64,000 nt of DNA from Sipunculus nudus (taxonomy: Eukaryota; Annelida; Sipuncula; Golfingiida; Sipunculidae), in contig CM049307.1 in NCBI GenBank assembly GCA_026874595.1, positions 56,625,870 to 56,689,869 of the forward strand, written 5' to 3'. Position 1 is the stretch's first letter. The number at the start of each line of letters is the position of its first letter. Positions 38,726 through 50,234 of this stretch are shown piece after piece. Under the pieces are notes generated by a model. That model ran no database searches and was not told the DNA's origin. It saw only the letters and a list, made by a program, of their open reading frames with translations. The translations under genes were made by a program, and so were the position numbers.

Positions 38726-41700
38726 GGACCATTGCACAGACTTGCTGTTTTATTATGCAGTAGGGACCTCTTTGAATTGGTGCTACGCGAGAACAACCTC
38801 GGCTTTTCACGACACGGTGTTACGCCGCCATCCGTAACAATGGTGTCCAGTGTCTACCTTTGGAACGTCATGTGCACAGAACTATATAGAAGCATCTTCT
38901 CCCTTCCATTGACCCGATAGTGACCCGATTTTCGTCCATTTTCAAAATACAGGTTTTATGATATTTATAAAGCTGGTCTCACACCTAAACTATTTGGGTG
39001 CTGTGTTTGGCCTTGAACTATTTGGGGCTAACTACGAACATGGCACTCCTCGGGATAGCTGGGCTCATCTCGTAATAACTGACTGAAGACATTTTTGGAC
39101 ATAAAAATACTTGGTCTCAGCAGCTCGTTGTGACTTGTACCAAGCTCGTAGCTTCGCTCGGTTCACCTGCATTGACGAGTTTTGCTAAAGCCTCGTACTG
39201 AAGGGGAATCGTTTATTATAGTTGCCTGATGATAAGCCCGTACTCCACAAATAATGCCTCGTGCAGCATTTAAAAGTAAAAGTGTTTCACAAACGAGTGC
39301 GCCTTCCGGGGGTTCCTCGATGATATGACCCAGCAAAAGGGACGATTACGCACCCAGGGCCCGCACGTGTAGTAGTCACTGGGCCTGGTTGACACCAGGA
39401 TAATAAACGAGAGAAAGCGTGTGATACTACCCTGTCACGTAGTCCGAAAACGGAATGGAATTCTGCAGATGTACATCAACATAGTTAAGTTTGCATTTAA
39501 AAGATGAAGGCGGTTACTTCCCTCAAAAGAAGATAAAAATAAAAAAGCATGTTTGACTTGGCAGCCATGTTAACGGGAATTCCACCATGGCACCAAAACT
39601 CATACATGCTCTCACTTAACCCGGCGAAGCGCACTTGGTTGCTTTCATTCCTGCCTCGTAGTATACTCGTATGTCTTTGTTCTAATTTCCTAGATTTCAT
39701 ATTTTTATGGCGAATTTTATGAGCTCGGAACAATGGGGTGCTAAGAAGAGAGCCATGGCCAGGTCTACTTTTTTTCTCCCGGAAGCAAAGTTCTTAATGA
39801 ACCGAGGGGCATGGATGAAATCAATTTGCTTTCTCTTGAACATATCGGTTCATCTAACGTTCACCTATTTCTGTTTATAAGACCTGCAAAAGATGTCTCA
39901 ACCCTTGTTTCATCATTGTATTGTTGCAGTTCATGTTCATCCCATGAGCATTCTTCACGGATCGCGAACAATAGGGTTCGTGAAACATTTATCGTCTCAT
40001 CATGACAAGCACTCCAGTTATTTTATTCCAAAGGGGACACATTTATTGAAGATACTGAACGTTTTTACCTGTAGTTACTACTGTAGTTATGGACTACAAC
40101 ATCTGTTACACACTTTTCAGACAAATAAACTCTTGATTTGTTGACCGTAACAAAACACTGACGGTTCAAGGTACAGTAAGTTATGATGTCCCCTTGTTGT
40201 CTTATCCAGGTCGTCAGTATTTCTATATAATTACCTTACTGAATGCGATATGATTTACATCTGCCTAACTTGAAAGTATCACAGAACAGTCATTCAATTA
40301 AGGTCTTTCTATTGTAGAAGTGAGTAGAAGATTAGAGCATTCAATCCTTACAAAGGGTATTGTACTGAGTAAAAGGTAAACGAAGTTTGCTTCCAAGGAA
40401 AATAGTTTCACCCAAAATGACCCGTGCTATATTCAATTAGTCAAAGGGAAAACTAGTGTATGTTCGGATCCAATATATCTATATGGCCAAAAACCCCGAG
40501 ATGATTGCCCCGATTTCATATACTTCCATGAACAGGCTTGGACCATATAACTTTAATTTATATTTTTTAACTTATGTAACGTATAACATGTTCTACCAAA
40601 CAAAGATGGGTCAACCTTGCACATGGCTCTTGTTAATGCATCAAATAGGGGCATAGGAGCTCTACCATTACAATGATTATACATGTGTCAGTTTCAAAAT
40701 ATATGATCGAATAGTAATGAATTCTCATTTTTGTTATTAAGAAGAATTTAAAAAATGTTAAATTTCAAACACTCGGGCTAATGTCATTATATTGTATCAT
40801 GGAATACGATGTTATTATATAGTGGTTGCTTCTTCCTTACCTTCTGCATATAGTTTCTCCAATACCCACACACAGTTTTTTTCTGTTAAATAATTTAATA
40901 TTTCTTAAATACCGGTCGCCAAAGGCCTCCGCTCAGTTAGCTTCTCCCATAGGCTAATCCGTAACTGCCACTGAAGCATTAATTCTTAGGTAGCAGTCAC
41001 CGTATACAAAAAAAAAGTTTTGTTATGAATTCCTTTTCAAGCGTAATGTTCCCTTAAATACCCTGATAACGGGCCTGCTGCTAATTTAAAGTTTTGTTTT
41101 GACAGTAAAGCTAATCCTACGCAGTTGAAGGGTACGTTCCCTCTTGGCGAACTTAGAATTAAATCAAGATTTCTTTGGAAACCACGCGGTGCTCTGGCTG
41201 CATCGATCCTAACCTAGATAGGGATAAGCTCATATAAATGACAACGGGTCCAATAGCATGGAGGGTGTATTACAAAATGACTGTAATGAAACGTTCTGAC
41301 TAAATGATACGTTCCATTGAACGTTATTAGATATAACTTAAATTATATTTTTTTTACCCAAATGTGCTAAAGCATGAAAGTTATGGTCAACTTTCAAAAA
41401 TATCGCTTTCTCAATGTAGAAATCAATAAATGTCACAGAGAGGTTGTTTTCTTTGTTTCGTAAAAGTGCCTTAAATTGCACATTTCCGGCAAGGTGACGT
41501 TCAGGAAGAAACCAAACCTTCACTCGATGACAGGAAAGCTTTTAGTGTTGCTGTCACACAAAATTTTCGGGATAAACTCTTGTCGGAAATGGATTATTGT
41601 TAATTGCTTTCCATATCCAAAATTAAAGCAGTTTTATTTTTTAATCAAAACGTACTAAATGTTCTTGTTTGCACTTCTATGGTTTCTGATTTTTAAAAAT

Positions 41701-43423
41701 TAGAATAATTAGTCATTTCACCGAATATAAACGCTTTAATTTTACTGAAATAATCTTGGTAGTATTTATAGTCTTAGATACACTAGTACCTTTCTATATT
41801 TCATTTAATTTAATTTACCTATCTCAAAATTTCACTCGTCATATCCTGTAAGCTACATTATTATTTTATATTTGTCAAGGGAGTAAACATATTTTTTACT
41901 TATTTATTAAACATTTATTTAAACATATCTTGGTTCTAGCACCCTGTCTATAAACAGAACCATATTTCAAATGCGCGCTTACCTGTGGGCAATCGTAATA
42001 TAAAATTGAATATTGAAATGAGCAGATAATCAAGTGGTCCGTTCTAGGATATAATAGACAATTAAATTACGTCGGTAAAGGTCTGCAACATTTACAAGTG
42101 CGGCCCAAGGATCGAATACCTTCGTTTGCTAATCTTTTGCTTTAACTATTCATTACACAGTCCAAATTACCTAAGACCAATCAGTGAAGTCTGTATTGTT
42201 GACAAAAGATCAGAACTCTTTTTTTTTATTCAGGCCAATCCCTTTGCGAGGATTTGTCTTTTCCTGAAGAAAAAACTAAATCTGAAAGATGCAACGGGTA
42301 TGGAAATACTAATATCAATGTTGCAAATTAAATGCTGAAATGAATAATTCGCTTGAATGTTTCTTCATGAAGACATACTCTGTTAATCTTATACTGGTAT
42401 ATATGTTATCATGTAATACAAAATTCGTCCAATTAAAAAAAAGTTAAAATTTAGCTGAACGTTAATGTTAATACGGCTATGTCTAAATTTCCGGTTGGAT
42501 TATTTGGTCCCGTTACAAAAGAAACCTGAGTAAAGCTTTAATAACAAGGAGAAATTGGTCGGGCTTATAGGTTTCTGTTTTATTGTCTTCAATTACACCT
42601 AAATAGTGCTTGCGTGACTTGTTTAAAATTGCTACAAAACAAAACTTAATTTCGTGCGCAGAAGATAAGACACGTTGAAATCGAGTTACCAGTAGCTGAC
42701 TGGTTACAGTATTTCAGAAAATCTCCATGGATTAAGGACTGATTAGATGACGGGAAAAGAAACACAGAAAACGTTTTAATGTGATACTCCCAAAACATGA
42801 ATTTCGAGCTTTTACATGTGATTACCTTTACCAGAAGTTTAAAAGCAACGACCTACGCTTGCGCAAAACCATCTGTGTTAAAATGTAATTTTCTTTCTCC
42901 GGGCTTCGCCTATTTGTTTAATTGAGTTATCAGCGCATTTTTTAGTTCGCTGGTGTAAAGACCTCAGGTTACCCTCCGATTCAGGTTACCCCCGGGGAAG
43001 CCTGAACTTATTTTTCGGGTTACCCCCGAACTGTTCAGATTACCCCTCCCCCTTTTCTCCCTGATTTAACTTAACGACAATTAATCTAATGCTTTAAAGC
43101 AATGAAAAAGCAAAAATGCGTTTTAGGCATTATGTTTTCAAACATATGTGCAGATATGCCGGATAGTTTTTCAGACAATGTTCGAAAACTGTTTCGGAAG
43201 GGTAATTTTGACCTATAGTAGACTGACTGAAATGTTAATGTATAACATGACTCTAAATAATGACTTGATTTTGTTTCCTTCCTCTTGTATTTCTCTAAAA
43301 TGTTTTTTCGTGTATAAAAAGGTGATTTGATGCCATATCTGAAGTCAGTTAGTGCAGAACCCAGGAGAAGGCGGAGCTTATGGTCCTTAGACAACAACTA
43401 CTAAGTAGAGGCCCATAAAGCCT
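38726..43423. other. Gene-free stretch
   Basis: No element ends, RNA genes or coding frames that I can support. Several GGTTACCC motifs cluster at 42968-43048. Confidence 0.5.
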
Positions 43424-44028
43424 GTATCTCACTAGGCTGCGACAGTTTTGCGACAAATGCGAATTCATTCGCGAGAGAGTCTCAAAAGAGTCGTGAAACA
43501 TTCGCGGCGGTTCTCATTTTCCTCGCGTGATTCGCAAAGTGTCGCTAACATGTCGCACATATTTTGAACATGTTAAAAAAATTCGCAAAGAAATTTCTTG
43601 CAAAAAAGTCGCAGAGGCGTCGCTTGTGTCTCAAACCCTTCTCAAACATGTCTCGAACTATTTTAAGGTCAGTTTATGTGAGTCAGGAATTGCGAGAACT
43701 GCGAGACAACTTTAAGAGGGGTTTGCGACCTATGCAACTACACTGCGAATATTTGGAGATAAAAATGAGAATCTGATATTCTGGTCGCGAATGGTCGTGC
43801 GGATATTTCACAAATGTCGTGCGAATGTCTTGTGAACATCGCACGACATTCGCACGACGGGTATACGAACTCTAGCCGAATTTTGGGCTTAACACTCGTA
43901 CGATGTTCGCAAACATGTCGTATATACGATTCAGTGTGATTGCAAGTGAAAATTGTCGTTATTCGCGTATTTTCTCGCAATTGTCGTGTCTTCAACTAGT
44001 CGCAAGCTGTCGCAGTCCAGTGAGATAC
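43424..44028. mobile_element. GCGA-rich short TIR element
   Basis: The left end GTATCTCACTAGGCTGCGAC and the reverse complement of the right end, GTATCTCACTGGACTGCGAC, match over about 30 bp with few differences. The ~605-bp interior carries many TCGC/GCGA motifs in both orientations. The terminal motif TCTCACT resembles the TCACACT termini of the elements at 47.2 and 18.6 kb. No clear target-site duplication is visible and there is no transposase frame. Probably a non-autonomous DNA transposon. Confidence 0.6.
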
Positions 44029-45756
44029 TAACAGAGGACTAGCTGATCAAGATAAGCAGTGCTCAAGCTCAACAGACAGGTACTGCATAGTTATACTCCC
44101 AGGTATCAATCAAGCTTTAGCTCCACTCGCCAGCCAATCAAACTGAAGCATGTATGGATTATCCCAGAGCACACGTTATTCTAATGACAGGTACAAAAAT
44201 AATAATTTTTTCTGATTGGTGAACTTGATTGTTAATATAACATTTATGTGACGAGATGGGTATATAATGACCCAGTATTAAAACAAATCTTAAAATGAAA
44301 TGTTTATGATTTTGACGATATATAAACCTTTAGTCAAAACACGTAGACACTATGATTAATCAAAGCTCGGTTTGAGAAAATGCTTGCTATTGCAAGACGA
44401 CATTTAATTTCTTTACGGGAAATATGGGGATTCTTAGAAGCATACCTGCTTTAAAGGACAAATACGTAAATAATACACGTCTGTCTATTAATATTCGCCT
44501 CAGACATTTGAAAAGTTTAATAAAAGAGTAATATCTGTTCAGTTCGCATTTCCGGTCGCTGCAACCTTAAAAAAAATTGGAATAAAGATGGAATCTTTTT
44601 TATTCGGTATAGAAGCATAGGGTCTTATATTTGCTATTAATGCGTTTTGTTCCAAACAGATATTTTCGACATAACTTAGCAGAGAGGAAGATCCGCATAT
44701 ATGACTGCTTTTACTTCTTAATGATTCCGATAAAAATACACGAAAACTACAGCGCTCAAGGCCCAAGTTTTCTTTCTCTAGTTTTAGTTCACCTTTGATA
44801 TGATTCACGGATAAAATTCATTCATTTACTTATGCGCATAAAAGTTCTGTCAGTACAAAGTTTAGAACTGCACACATCGAGAATTACAAATGCACATTTT
44901 TCCACAAACAGCTGCAAGTTGGGATCAACTGCACTTTAAAATAAACCTCGAGGGAAAGATTAGTATGACGTGGTCTGACGTTCCTTTGGTCCTAATTATC
45001 CTTATTCAAGTTTTTAAACCTTTCAAAAAATAATAAAATATTCTCTTTCATTTCTATGGCTGAGAGTAAATGAAAGCCCAAATTACGCTGATAATATTCA
45101 TATTCAATTATGCTCTTTGACCAAAAGTTTGCTCATTCAACCACGTTTATACTCATTATACTTTATTATAATTATTTTTATTTTAATATTACAATAACTT
45201 AATTTGTATGTGCGAAATATCTTCATAAAAATGATGTCTTTTTGACCAGATGATTACATTACATTTGTAAATTATTCATTAATGACTCAGGCAATTGTTA
45301 TTTAAGGAGTCATTAGTTCTTGAGAACCGTTTGATGTATGAGTAATCCACAAAAAATACCTATTTCTAACCCTGAGGGGTTATTATAGTGCATTTGATTT
45401 GAGCAAGGGATACCTAACATAATATGGAACACAAGGCTGTGTCAAGTACCTTTACTTGCCCAATTGACAATACTTGTTTCCAACGAAAAATCAGAAATAA
45501 AGCAGAGAAGGATTTGAATTCCGATATACTTGCTAAAATTGCTATATACCTGCTTTTTGGTTTTGTAATTTGCTATATATATTATCAATTATGAGACTGG
45601 ACAGATAAATATATATATAGAATAGTAAAGATCTGCTTTTGCTCGGCTATACATACAGAGAAATGTCAATTTATCTTTAAGGGTGGGTGTGGGGATGAAT
45701 GGCAGGCCTGGGAGGGCTACCAAAATCCAACCATATTTTCATCATCACACATATAC
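44029..45756. other. Gene-free stretch
   Basis: AT-rich sequence between the GCGA-rich element and the LTR-like segment; nothing recognised. Confidence 0.5.
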
Positions 45757-46575
45757 TGTTACATATATCTGTTTTATTGTGAGCTGTTGACATGTCTCTT
45801 TTATTGTGCGCTGTTGACATTCTGATTCGTGTTTGGCTCAAGCCCTTACTGTGCTACAGCGTTCCTTGTTCTAGCTGGCCGGGTGAGGCCCACGTATAAA
45901 CACAGCGGTCATGCTAGTCTGGAACTTTCTCGCATGGCCGAGCCGGGCCGGCCCACGTGAGAACCCTGATATGTAGAAACACAGCGATGTTGTTCTAGAT
46001 GTTTCCTGTAACATGTATACTATTGGGTTCTTTGGATTGTTCGAAAAATGGAAAGTACTCGGCTTGAGGTGAAAAAGTTATATAAAGGGGCTGTTTTTTA
46101 GAGCCGAGAGAGAGGAGAGATATATTCCAGCGGACACGGAAGAGTGTTAGTCAGTTATTGACCTTTTCCGATAAGTGAGGCAATCATAGATTTTCTTTTA
46201 AATTTGTGACGGATCTTATAAGGTCTTCAGTTGGTTTTCGGGATTATAACAAGAACTTCACTTTGGGATTACAACGGATTGAATTTGTGAATGAACTGGA
46301 CTGTTATTCTCTGAGAAGATTTATTTGATCTGTTTATCTGGGTATTACGTGATAAAGGACATGTCGCTGTGACAGTGGTGGTATCCAGGTACTGTACACT
46401 TTATTTATATAATTGTATTGATTTACTGTGTACTGTTGTTATACTGTGTAATTGTATTGATTCAGTGTATTGTAATGTTAGTATTTTTTAAGAATAAATT
46501 ACAATTATTTGTGATTAAAAAACCACTGACTTCTTTATTCATGCCCCTAGACATTTCACGCTGCCTAGTGTTACA
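45757..46575 (+). repeat. Solo-LTR-like segment
   Basis: The segment starts TGTTACATAT and ends AGTGTTACA, so its ends form an imperfect inverted TGTTACA/TGTAACA. Inside are a short tandem duplication (TTTTATTGTG and GCTGTTGACAT, twice), a TATA-like TTATATAAAGGGG near 46078, and AATAAA near 46492 followed by an A-rich stretch. This order resembles U3-R-U5 of a retrotransposon LTR. I see no matching 5-bp target duplication, no second LTR and no coding region. It could be a chance resemblance. Confidence 0.35.
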
Positions 46576-46657
46576 GAATCTGATTCTTTTAATCTCCATT
46601 ACAAAATTTATGTTCGTCATGAATACGTGATCTGTTGATATTAGGCTCCATAACAAT

Positions 46658-46687
46658 ACACACACACACACACACACACATATATAT
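46658..46687. repeat. (CA)n(TA)n tract at the 3' end of element B
   Basis: CA repeats to 46680 and TA to 46687, followed within 8 bp by the outer end of the downstream pseudo-LTR. Confidence 0.95.
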
Positions 46688-46694
46688 GTATATG

Positions 46695-46880
46695 TAACTC
46701 TGAAGAAAAACAACACTGTAAATTCACTACAGTCTGTTTCACGGGATGCGACCCGATCATCAGGTGAATGTTGTTAGAATGAAGCTAACGGCGTGGTTTG
46801 AAAAGCCGAGACTTTACGAGATTACGAGATTATGATTTGTGCGTATTGGGGGGTACATTTAATGACTGACACTGATCCTA
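46695..46880 (-). repeat. Downstream pseudo-LTR of Penelope-like element B
   Basis: This is the second direct copy of the 186-bp terminal repeat, 3540 bp from the upstream copy. It contains the hammerhead ribozyme at 46711-46773 with all helices paired. The outer end meets the (CA)n(TA)n tract at 46658-46687. The inner end lies in a 10-bp hairpin (arms 46875-46884 and 46895-46904). Confidence 0.88.
46711..46773 (-). ncRNA. Hammerhead ribozyme, type I, downstream pseudo-LTR
   Basis: On the minus strand this 63-nt segment has every part of a type I hammerhead. Outer stem I is CAACA/TGTTG and inner stem I is TTCAC/GTGAA, all paired, with a 7-nt internal loop TTTACAG. The core is CTGATGA, then stem II CGGG/CCCG with loop TCGCAT and a T-T mismatch at its base, then GAAA, then a 3-bp stem III (ACA/TGT, loop GAC), and a cleavage triplet GTA. 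Predicted self-cleavage lies between positions 46728 and 46727. Hammerheads in Penelope-like pseudo-LTRs are a known class. The unusual points are the mismatch at the first stem II pair and the very short stem III. Confidence 0.85.
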
Positions 46881-47207
46881 TTGTCCTCGGGGGCACAATA
46901 GGATTGGGCGGGGTACACGTGCGATACTGGAACATAACAGGGCACAGAGGTTTATTGTGGTTTTAATGTTTATAATTAATACAAAGATATTTTAGCAGGA
47001 AGCCCATTAGCAAGTAAGCTGATATTTAATAGGGTCCTGGGTAGAGTAACATTTCAGTAGTATACACATATGATATAAATATATAATACACATATACTAT
47101 GAAAATATACAATTCAAAAGGCAAATATACAATATAAAAAAAATTTAAAAGCCAAATGTACTATACTCGTACGAAGTGGCGCAGGTCTCCTAGCTGAAGG
47201 TCGTAAG

Positions 47208-47843
47208 GGCCCCATCACACTAGATGAAGACCTTACGGCGACCACAGCGACCTAGTAGATCGCCGTTGGTCGCCCTCAACATCGGAAAACCCCTCCTAGT
47301 ATAACTGCAATGCCGCTCTCGCCTCGCTGACACGACCTGTGCTGGCACTGCGAGCTTCGTCAGAGCGCTGACGCAAGCACACGTCGAATCCAACTGGACG
47401 CACAGAGCGCAGCATTGACGTCATAAGCGCAGCGGCGGCACCATGCGAAGCGTGTAAAGAGCTCACTAGGGTCACCAAGGTCTCGGTAGCGGCGGGGTAA
47501 GTGTGCTGAGCCAGTGCCCTGGAACGGGAAGGCCGATGCTACCCCGTTCACTGGTGCTCGACCTGTGCGGTCATGAAGCTGGTACTGAGCTGCTGGGACA
47601 CTGATGGCGATCGAATTCCGATCTGACTGCGCTTTTATTCCAAGGCGACCCCGCGGCGGAAATTTTGTCCATGTTGAAAACTGGTCGCCACTCATGGCGT
47701 TCATGGTGACCATATGACGACCCAAGGCGACACTATCTCACTCCAACGAAGCTAATGAAAACTTAAGGCCACTCAGGCTGCACTCTAAGGCGATCTGGCC
47801 CTATTCGGTGATCGCAGCGAGATCGCCTTCTCGTGTGACGGGG
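47208..47843. mobile_element. hAT-like short TIR element nested in element B
   Basis: The ends are short imperfect inverted repeats, CCCCATCACACTAGA on the left and CCCCGTCACACGAGA on the right (reverse complement). They are flanked by an imperfect 8-bp direct repeat, GTCGTAAG (47200-47207) and GTGTTAAG (47844-47851), with six of eight bases equal. The interior is much richer in GC than its surroundings and is full of GGCGACC-type motifs. Open frames inside it resemble no transposase I know, so it appears to be non-autonomous. An 8-bp target duplication fits hAT elements. Confidence 0.6.
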
Positions 47844-48028
47844 GTGTTAAGCTCCTTAGACCAGGATAAAGTAGGACTTTCAAGTCATCCAATGGACTCC
47901 ACGAGTCAGCAGTGAGAGAGCAACTACCTGAACAGATGAGTCTGCCCAGCGGGTCCTCGTGGTGGTGGTGGTGCGGGGGGGGGGGGGGGTGGGGGGGATT
48001 AGCGGGCATGTAGAAATTAGTATGAATG

Positions 48029-48925
48029 CTAGGTTTTAAAACATTTCAGAGTGAATTTGTTTTGGTGGCGGCACTTGGACAGAATTTCAGCTCTTGAGTT
48101 CAACAATGATCCGGGGGGGGGGGGGGGATCACACTTTCTGGTCCCACAGAAGTAAGGTTCTGCCGTTGCAGAGATTTCCCAGGAGAGCTTGTAATTGATA
48201 TTGATGTCTTTAAGTGTCCAGATGTGTTTAGACAATTCAGTGTTTTTAGCGTGGGATCTGTTACGAAGGGATTGTTTGTGGTTATTGTATCTGGTCTTAA
48301 AACCACCTTCAGTACACCCTATGTAGTGTTTCTCGTCATTGTCTGTACTAACGGTTGCCTTATAGACAATGCATCTCAGCTGACCATTCATAGGACATTC
48401 ATCCTTTTTACGGCAGCTACATTGTTTTTGAGGTACATTCACCGCTTTGTTGGTATTTAGAACCTTCATATTGTGTTTGCTGATCAGGTTAGACATGTTG
48501 GGTAGACAGCTGTAGCTAATTTTCAAATTGTTCCTGTTGAATAGCCTGTGGTTCCTTTGATGTTTTCGGAAGTGTTTTTCAACCAGTTTCATGAATTGTC
48601 TGCCAATGTTGGTTTTTACATGACGGCTGTAGGGGGGATTGAACCATATTATTTTCCTTTTCCTGTTTCTTTTGCTTTTCACTGTGGGTTCAACATATTG
48701 TAAGCTTTCTGAGAACCCGCTTTTCGCTAAAGCTTTGTCATACACGGGTTTGGCTTTCAAAAATAGCTCTTCATTGCAGGAGGTGTCAGATACACGCTTG
48801 CTGATCATCATAGGTATCTGCCTGATAATAGCTGGAGGGTGATTGGATTGTGCGTGGATATAGAGCGGGTCATGGTTCGGTTTTCTGTAAGGGTAGAAAA
48901 TGTCATTTTGGAGGTCAAATGTCAC
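48029..48925 (-). pseudogene. RT C-terminal part, Cys linker and GIY-YIG endonuclease of element B
   Basis: The 298-codon frame starts inside the protein, just past a frameshift. Residues 1-35 (FYPYRKPN, then SNHPPAI) match the end of the RT region of this family. A linker follows, and residues 169-185 hold four cysteines (169, 171, 177, 185) that resemble the metal-binding motif before the endonuclease. The GIY-YIG core is at 187-216: YKA replaces GIY, then YIG at 201-203, Arg212 and His216. The frame ends with SLLNSRAEILSKCRH and a short tail, as expected for the family C-terminus. The segment that should carry the catalytic glutamate, seen as NICLDEK in element A, is replaced by five prolines (267-271) encoded by a 15-G run. 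The endonuclease is therefore probably inactive even though this frame is open. Confidence 0.88.
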
Positions 48926-48956
48926 GTCTAAGAAATCTGTGCAGGTCAGATTAGTT

Positions 48957-49592
48957 TCAATGGTTATTTTTTACCCAACATTGGAAAAGAGTTTGATCAT
49001 TTTTCTTACGGGTGCTGTCTGCTTTGGGTCCAGACATGTTTGGGAAACAACCTAAACCGTCATCTCGATACAGGCCTAGAGCATTTTCACCAAATTCCTT
49101 TTTCAACATATCTAGGATGTATAAACCAACAATTTCGCACACTTCAGCGCCATCAAAACTGCCCATGGTGACGTCAAAGCTAGTGTGATCTTTTTTCACC
49201 CAGGTGTTACCGTTGCTAAACAGTAATCTTTTCCTGCTGTGCAGGATGATTTTGATAACATCATCTGGAATGGAGACCATGGTTTTGGCAAATTTGAGGG
49301 CTTTCATGAGTAGATCTACTGTGATCGAGGGGTAAAAATCAACGATATCAAACTTTATGAACTTTGATTTTTGTTTCAGCTTCAATTTCTTGAACCAAGA
49401 TATTACCTGTGCGGTGTTTTGCCACTGGTTGAGTTTGGTTTTCAGTCTCAGTTGGCTATTAATTTTTTCCAAGTGCTTTTTGCTAATGATACCTATTACA
49501 GATTTTGCTGGATTTATCAGTCTGCACTTGGGGTTTTGTTCAAAATTATCCTTGTGGTCTTCCGAAGTAATGTTAGCATTACGCTCCGCCAT
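48957..49592 (-). pseudogene. Reverse transcriptase core of Penelope-like element B
   Basis: The open frame has 211 codons and covers the fingers and palm of a Penelope-like reverse transcriptase. Visible landmarks are CRLINPAK at residues 23-30, motif A FDIVDFYPSI at 81-90 with Asp82 and Asp85, motif B GSFDGAE at 144-150, and motif C YRDD at 175-178 in place of the usual YADD. The catalytic aspartates are therefore present. After about residue 190 the frame is shifted at an A-run near 48990 and ends in a non-homologous tail. The conserved continuation is found in the next frame, after a further in-frame stop. The upstream part of the protein also lies in other frames. The family copies RNA at a nicked chromosomal target; this copy is dead through frame lesions rather than loss of catalytic residues. 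Confidence 0.9.
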
Positions 49593-50005
49593 GACTTCGA
49601 TTCGGTCTGCTAGGTTAAGGGAACCGGCTATTTCTTTGGCGTCTGTATTGATATTTTACAGATATTTTTGTCTGCCTTTTTGTATGTCTTAGTGATGTTG
49701 TCTGTTAGGAGTTTATTGTAGTATTCTTTCGGTATACTGTACAGGTTGGTGGTCTTATCTGCCTGTACTAGGGGATTGTCAGATTGTCTTGATGTCATTG
49801 GCCATTTGTCTCTGGAATCCATTGTGTGAGTGCTGGAATTCAATGTTCCGGACCATTTCGTAGATATCGCTTTCAAATGCCCTGAGGTGTTCGCTATGAG
49901 GGGGTGAATACGTGGTTTTGAATCCATAGTTTTGTTTAGCTTAAGTTTGACCAGGGTTTTCGTTATGGAATGCCTTCCATCGCATTCTCCAGAGTAGGCT
50001 TTCAA
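49593..50005 (-). pseudogene. N-terminal part of element B reverse transcriptase, frameshifted
   Basis: The minus-strand frame from 50005 to 49628 ends with the recognisable stretch ADKTTNLYSIPKEYYNKLL followed by DNITKTYKKADK, which is the conserved region just before the RT core in this family. The same block occurs in element A as VDKTNNFYKLEPEQYN. Upstream of it, a second frame reads FESDIYEMVRNIEF, so there is a frameshift near 49790. Downstream, the frame changes again near 49645 before reaching the RT core. About 200 bp between this region and the upstream pseudo-LTR look like 5' untranslated sequence. Confidence 0.8.
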
Positions 50006-50174
50006 CTTTACTTATTAGGGATTTGGTGTAGGACATTACTATGGATGGGAATGTTTTTCAAAGAATAGTCGAAGTTAGCTTTGTTCCTTCTGTAGATGTT
50101 ATAAGTTGATTTTCTGGACAGGGTTGGTTAACAAAAGTGCTCGACAACGTACCTGTCGCTGAAGCTGGTGTAGA

Positions 50175-50223
50175 AGGTAGAGTTACCCTCCGTTGTAAAG
50201 TGCTCTATGGCCTACAGACTAGG
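50175..50223. repeat. Inner arm of perfect 49-bp inverted repeat
   Basis: The 49 bp are the exact reverse complement of 50417-50465. The arm lies in the 5' leader of element B, between its coding region and the upstream pseudo-LTR. The two arms enclose 193 bp that is almost entirely the pseudo-LTR with its ribozyme. Confidence 0.9.
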
Positions 50224-50234
50224 CCAGAGCAGTA

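Noticed and set aside
42960-43060. Cluster of GGTTACCC-like motifs suggesting telomere-like or binding-site repeats
   Set aside because: The spacing is irregular, there are only a few copies, and it is not a TTAGGG-type repeat.
47296-47725. Overlapping 60- and 121-codon frames on the minus strand
   Set aside because: They lie inside the GC-rich TIR element, where few stop codons are expected; no domain is recognised.
49357-49692. Plus-strand frames of 80-111 codons antisense to the reverse transcriptase
   Set aside because: They are shadows of the minus-strand reverse transcriptase; the 78-codon frame at 48224-48460 is likewise a shadow of the endonuclease.
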